64,000 nucleotides of DNA, taken from contig NZ_OMPU01000014.1 of the NCBI RefSeq assembly GCF_900313065.1, forward strand, positions 186,001-250,000, read 5' to 3'. Position numbers and translations under genes: made by a program. Below are positions 61,893 through 64,000 of the stretch, piece by piece (position 1 is the stretch's first letter; each line of letters begins with the position of its first letter). The stretch comes from Kiloniella sp. EL199. GTDB taxonomy: Bacteria; Pseudomonadota; Alphaproteobacteria; Kiloniellales; Kiloniellaceae. The notes below the pieces were generated by a model. The model saw nothing but the letters and a program-made list of their open reading frames with translations. It did no database searches and had not been told where the DNA came from.

Positions 61893-62909
61893 TCAAGCCA
61901 CTTCACGTGATTGTCCTGCGGCCAAAAACTCTTCGTATGCCTGTTGAATAACACGCTCATCTGAACCCGGTTTAAATGCATTTTGACTCAAGCTTCTTCG
62001 CCAGGCACGGGCACCCGGTAATCCATTAAAAAGCCCCAGAACGTGTCGTGTGATTGACTTAACTGGAACACCTTCAGCAACTCTTTCAGCTGCATAAGCA
62101 CAGAGCTCATCAATAACTTCGCCCCGATCCTTGATCTTGGCTTCGCCATAAAATCTCTTATCAACTTCTGCCAGAACATAAGGATTTTGATAAGCCTCCC
62201 TGCCAATCATGACACCATCTACCTTTGTGAGATGATTTTCGACCTGATCCAGCGTTTGCACACCACCATTAAGAATAATTTCCAGATCCGGAAAATCCTG
62301 TTTAACCCGGTACACCACATCATACCTCAATGGCGGAATCTCTCTATTCTGCTTTGGACTTAACCCCTCCAACCAGGCTTTGCGAGCATGAACAATCAAT
62401 GTTTGGCAACCTGCGTTTTTGACCTTTGTTACTAACTCGTGCAAAAATTCATATGAGTCTTGCTCATCAATTCCGATACGCGTTTTGACTGTTGCTGGCA
62501 ATCCAGATTGGGCCATAGCAGAAACACATTCAGCAACCAGATCAGGTTCAGCCATCAAACATGCACCGAACCGTCCTTTCTGAACACGATCACTCGGACA
62601 CCCGACATTAAGATTAACTTCATCATATCCAAAGTCGGCTGCTTTAGTAGCACAAGCTTTGATTGCTTCAGGGTCACTTCCCCCTAGTTGCAACGCAATT
62701 GGATGCTCTCTTTTGTCGAACCTCAAAAAACGTTCCGGATCTTTGCCATGAAGTAAAGCGCCGGTAGTGACCATTTCCGTGTAAAGAACTGTATGTTGTG
62801 AAATCATGCGCAAAAAAGAGCGCTCGTGCCGATCTGTCCAATCAAGCATAGGAGCAACACAAACTTTTCTGTCCATTGTTTTCTTTTCCATCAACCTACC
62901 CAACGTCAT
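61893..62909 (-). CDS. dusA: tRNA-dihydrouridine(20/20a) synthase
   Basis: A 338-residue FMN enzyme reducing uridine 20/20a of tRNA. N-terminal VCVAPMLDWTDRHERSFLRM, the catalytic cysteine in LNVGCPSDRVQKGRFGACLM, FMN/Arg segments PATVKTRIGIDEQDSYEFL and ILNGGVQTLDQVENHL, and GVMIGREAYQNPYVLA: all typical of DusA. Alternative starts exist at 62891 and 62876 (the latter with GGAAAAG upstream); the family usually begins at the MDRKVCVAPM of the 62876 start. Confidence 0.95.
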   Translation of the reverse strand: MTLGRLMEKKTMDRKVCVAPMLDWTDRHERSFLRMISQHTVLYTEMVTTGALLHGKDPERFLRFDKREHPIALQLGGSDPEAIKACATKAADFGYDEVNLNVGCPSDRVQKGRFGACLMAEPDLVAECVSAMAQSGLPATVKTRIGIDEQDSYEFLHELVTKVKNAGCQTLIVHARKAWLEGLSPKQNREIPPLRYDVVYRVKQDFPDLEIILNGGVQTLDQVENHLTKVDGVMIGREAYQNPYVLAEVDKRFYGEAKIKDRGEVIDELCAYAAERVAEGVPVKSITRHVLGLFNGLPGARAWRRSLSQNAFKPGSDERVIQQAYEEFLAAGQSREVA

Positions 62910-63323
62910 CTCACCTACAAAACCTGTGGTTCACAAACTCAATACAATGGAGCCATGATAACAAACCAGAGTTTTTAAAGCATTGGCCTTTTAACAGGTA
63001 TCGCACAAACATCAAACGATAGATGCCTCCTTCACGCCAAAGAAACGCCTTACTACCCACCAAGAAATTGAGCTTCCCCCTAATGAACAGAAAACAAGGC
63101 CACTAAGCACCACAAAAACCATTTTTCAAGCAGTCCAATTACTCAAAATTGCCAAACATACATCAAATAAACCACACAAAAACACAAATACCCACTATTA
63201 TCCCACTTTTAACTTGTTCAAAATGACATTCCCTTTTATGATCGCCCCATAAGTCAAAAATGACACAAACACCTACTAACTCTGCGTTCAAAACCACGCA
63301 CAGACTGAAAGAGGAAGCCCGCA
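62910..63323. other. Gene-free region upstream of the HAD gene
   Basis: AC-rich on the given strand. Two similar ten-base elements, CAAAATGACA and CAAAAATGACA, lie at about 63217-63226 and 63257-63268. They may be regulator half-sites; nothing else is recognised. Confidence 0.35.
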
Positions 63324-64000
63324 ATGATCAAGGCCATCACCTTTGACCTATGGGACACAATTGTCGATGACGATTCAGACGAACCCAAACGTGCCGCTCA
63401 GGGCTTAAGAAGCAAAAAGGAAGAACGTCGTCACATCGTATGGACAGCCCTGAACGAAGTTGCTCCTATAGATATGGAAACGGTTAACCTTGCCTATGAT
63501 GTTGCCGATGCTTCTTTTAATATTGTCTGGAAAGAACTCTTTATAAACTGGACTGTTGAACAACGCATTCGCGCTATTCTCAACGGTCTGGATCGCAGCC
63601 TTCCAAAAGACCTTTTCGATCGCGTTGTCAAAGAGACTGGCGACATGGAGATCAACATCCCCCCCAATGCAATAGATGGTGTCAAAGCAGCCCTGGCAGA
63701 TCTTTCAAGCCGCTATAAACTCTGTATTGTCTCAGACGCCATTGTCACGCCGGGAACAGGTCTTAGACAAATTCTCGAAAACTACGACCTAAAACAATAC
63801 TTCAGTGGCTTTGCCTTTTCTGATGAAGTCGGACATTCCAAGCCTCATCGCAGCATGTTTGATACAGCCGCAAAGCAGCTTGACGTTCAAGTCGAAGAGA
63901 TGTTGCATATTGGTGACCGAGACCACAATGACATCAAAGGGCCGCATGCATTGGGAATGAAAGCCATACTTTTCACAGCAACGCGCGATGTTGACAAAGA
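63324..64000 (+). CDS. HAD-superfamily hydrolase (partial, runs off the window)
   Basis: At least 225 residues. The HAD motif I nucleophile is in AITFDLWDTIVDDD, motif II in LCIVSDAIVTP, motif III lysine in VGHSKPHRSMF, and motif IV in MLHIGDRDHNDIKGPHALGM. GAGGAAG precedes the ATG by eight bases. Such phosphatases act on small phosphorylated metabolites; the substrate is unknown. The stop lies beyond base 64000. Confidence 0.9.
   Translation, partial: MIKAITFDLWDTIVDDDSDEPKRAAQGLRSKKEERRHIVWTALNEVAPIDMETVNLAYDVADASFNIVWKELFINWTVEQRIRAILNGLDRSLPKDLFDRVVKETGDMEINIPPNAIDGVKAALADLSSRYKLCIVSDAIVTPGTGLRQILENYDLKQYFSGFAFSDEVGHSKPHRSMFDTAAKQLDVQVEEMLHIGDRDHNDIKGPHALGMKAILFTATRDVDK

Noticed and set aside
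1-64000. CRISPR array, prophage, IS element or integron
   Set aside because: No regularly spaced repeats, transposase, integrase or phage structural gene was seen on either strand.

Overview
This window is a chromosomal stretch of an alphaproteobacterium. The evidence is lineage-marker genes: a DUF1013/TrcR cell-cycle regulator, a DUF2312/GapR nucleoid protein, a CpdR-type receiver, COQ9 beside def and rpsU, DUF1244, and a three-gene pntAA-pntAB-pntB transhydrogenase. Moderate GC (estimated by eye), a trifunctional lipid-salvage protein and a B12 riboswitch would suit a marine Rhodospirillales/Kiloniellales-like organism, but the genus is not decided here. Genes are dense on both strands. I saw no insertion sequence, prophage, CRISPR array or rRNA; the only RNA genes or elements found are one tRNA-Val(GAC) and one cobalamin riboswitch.

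Layout. 1-8.2 kb: end of a quinone-oxidoreductase-like gene, trcR, a propionyl-CoA synthetase, two small DUF465 genes around ubiX and a TIGR02444 gene, a diguanylate cyclase, and purE-purK. 8.2-11.8 kb: a periplasmic binding protein next to a putative nucleotide-modification (Nmad3-type) protein, then COQ9, def and rpsU with a folded leader. 11.8-24.2 kb: Hsp70/YegD-like protein, transhydrogenase operon, an ABC1/UbiB kinase-like protein, a cysteine synthase-like PLP enzyme, ompW with an FNR-type promoter, pepF and an acyl-CoA synthetase. 24.2-29.6 kb: a decayed BCCT transporter, a palindrome-rich control region, a 1161-residue MFS/acyltransferase/acyl-CoA-synthetase fusion, and an AT-rich secreted orphan. 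29.8-39.4 kb: gapR, DUF1244, a chemoreceptor, an N-formylglutamate amidohydrolase-family gene, glycerate kinase, rarD, and an ECF42-type sigma unit fused to a glyoxalase-like domain. 39.4-48 kb: glcDEF, rpmJ, a methyltransferase, and a TadE-TadE-TadG set with a CtrA-like site. 48-64 kb: TauE, tRNA-Val, cpdR, a second amidohydrolase, a lytic transglycosylase, a B12-riboswitch-controlled orphan gene, MATE pump, two-component pair with lipoprotein, a glycan/LPS group (GT4, waaA, deacetylase, OmpA), dusA and a HAD hydrolase running off the end.

How they fit together. Glycolate oxidase (glcDEF) and glycerate 2-kinase could feed C2 carbon into central metabolism. UbiX, COQ9 and an ABC1 protein serve ubiquinone synthesis. 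PrpE, FadD-like and Aas-like proteins activate acyl chains. TrcR, GapR, CpdR and a CtrA-like box in front of the Tad genes point to a Caulobacter-style cell-cycle network. The items I rate most worth a second look are the riboswitch-controlled 114-residue orphan, the ECF42-glyoxalase fusion, the histone-H1-like tail on PntAA, the stacked palindromes before the lipid-salvage fusion, and the Nmad3-type gene.
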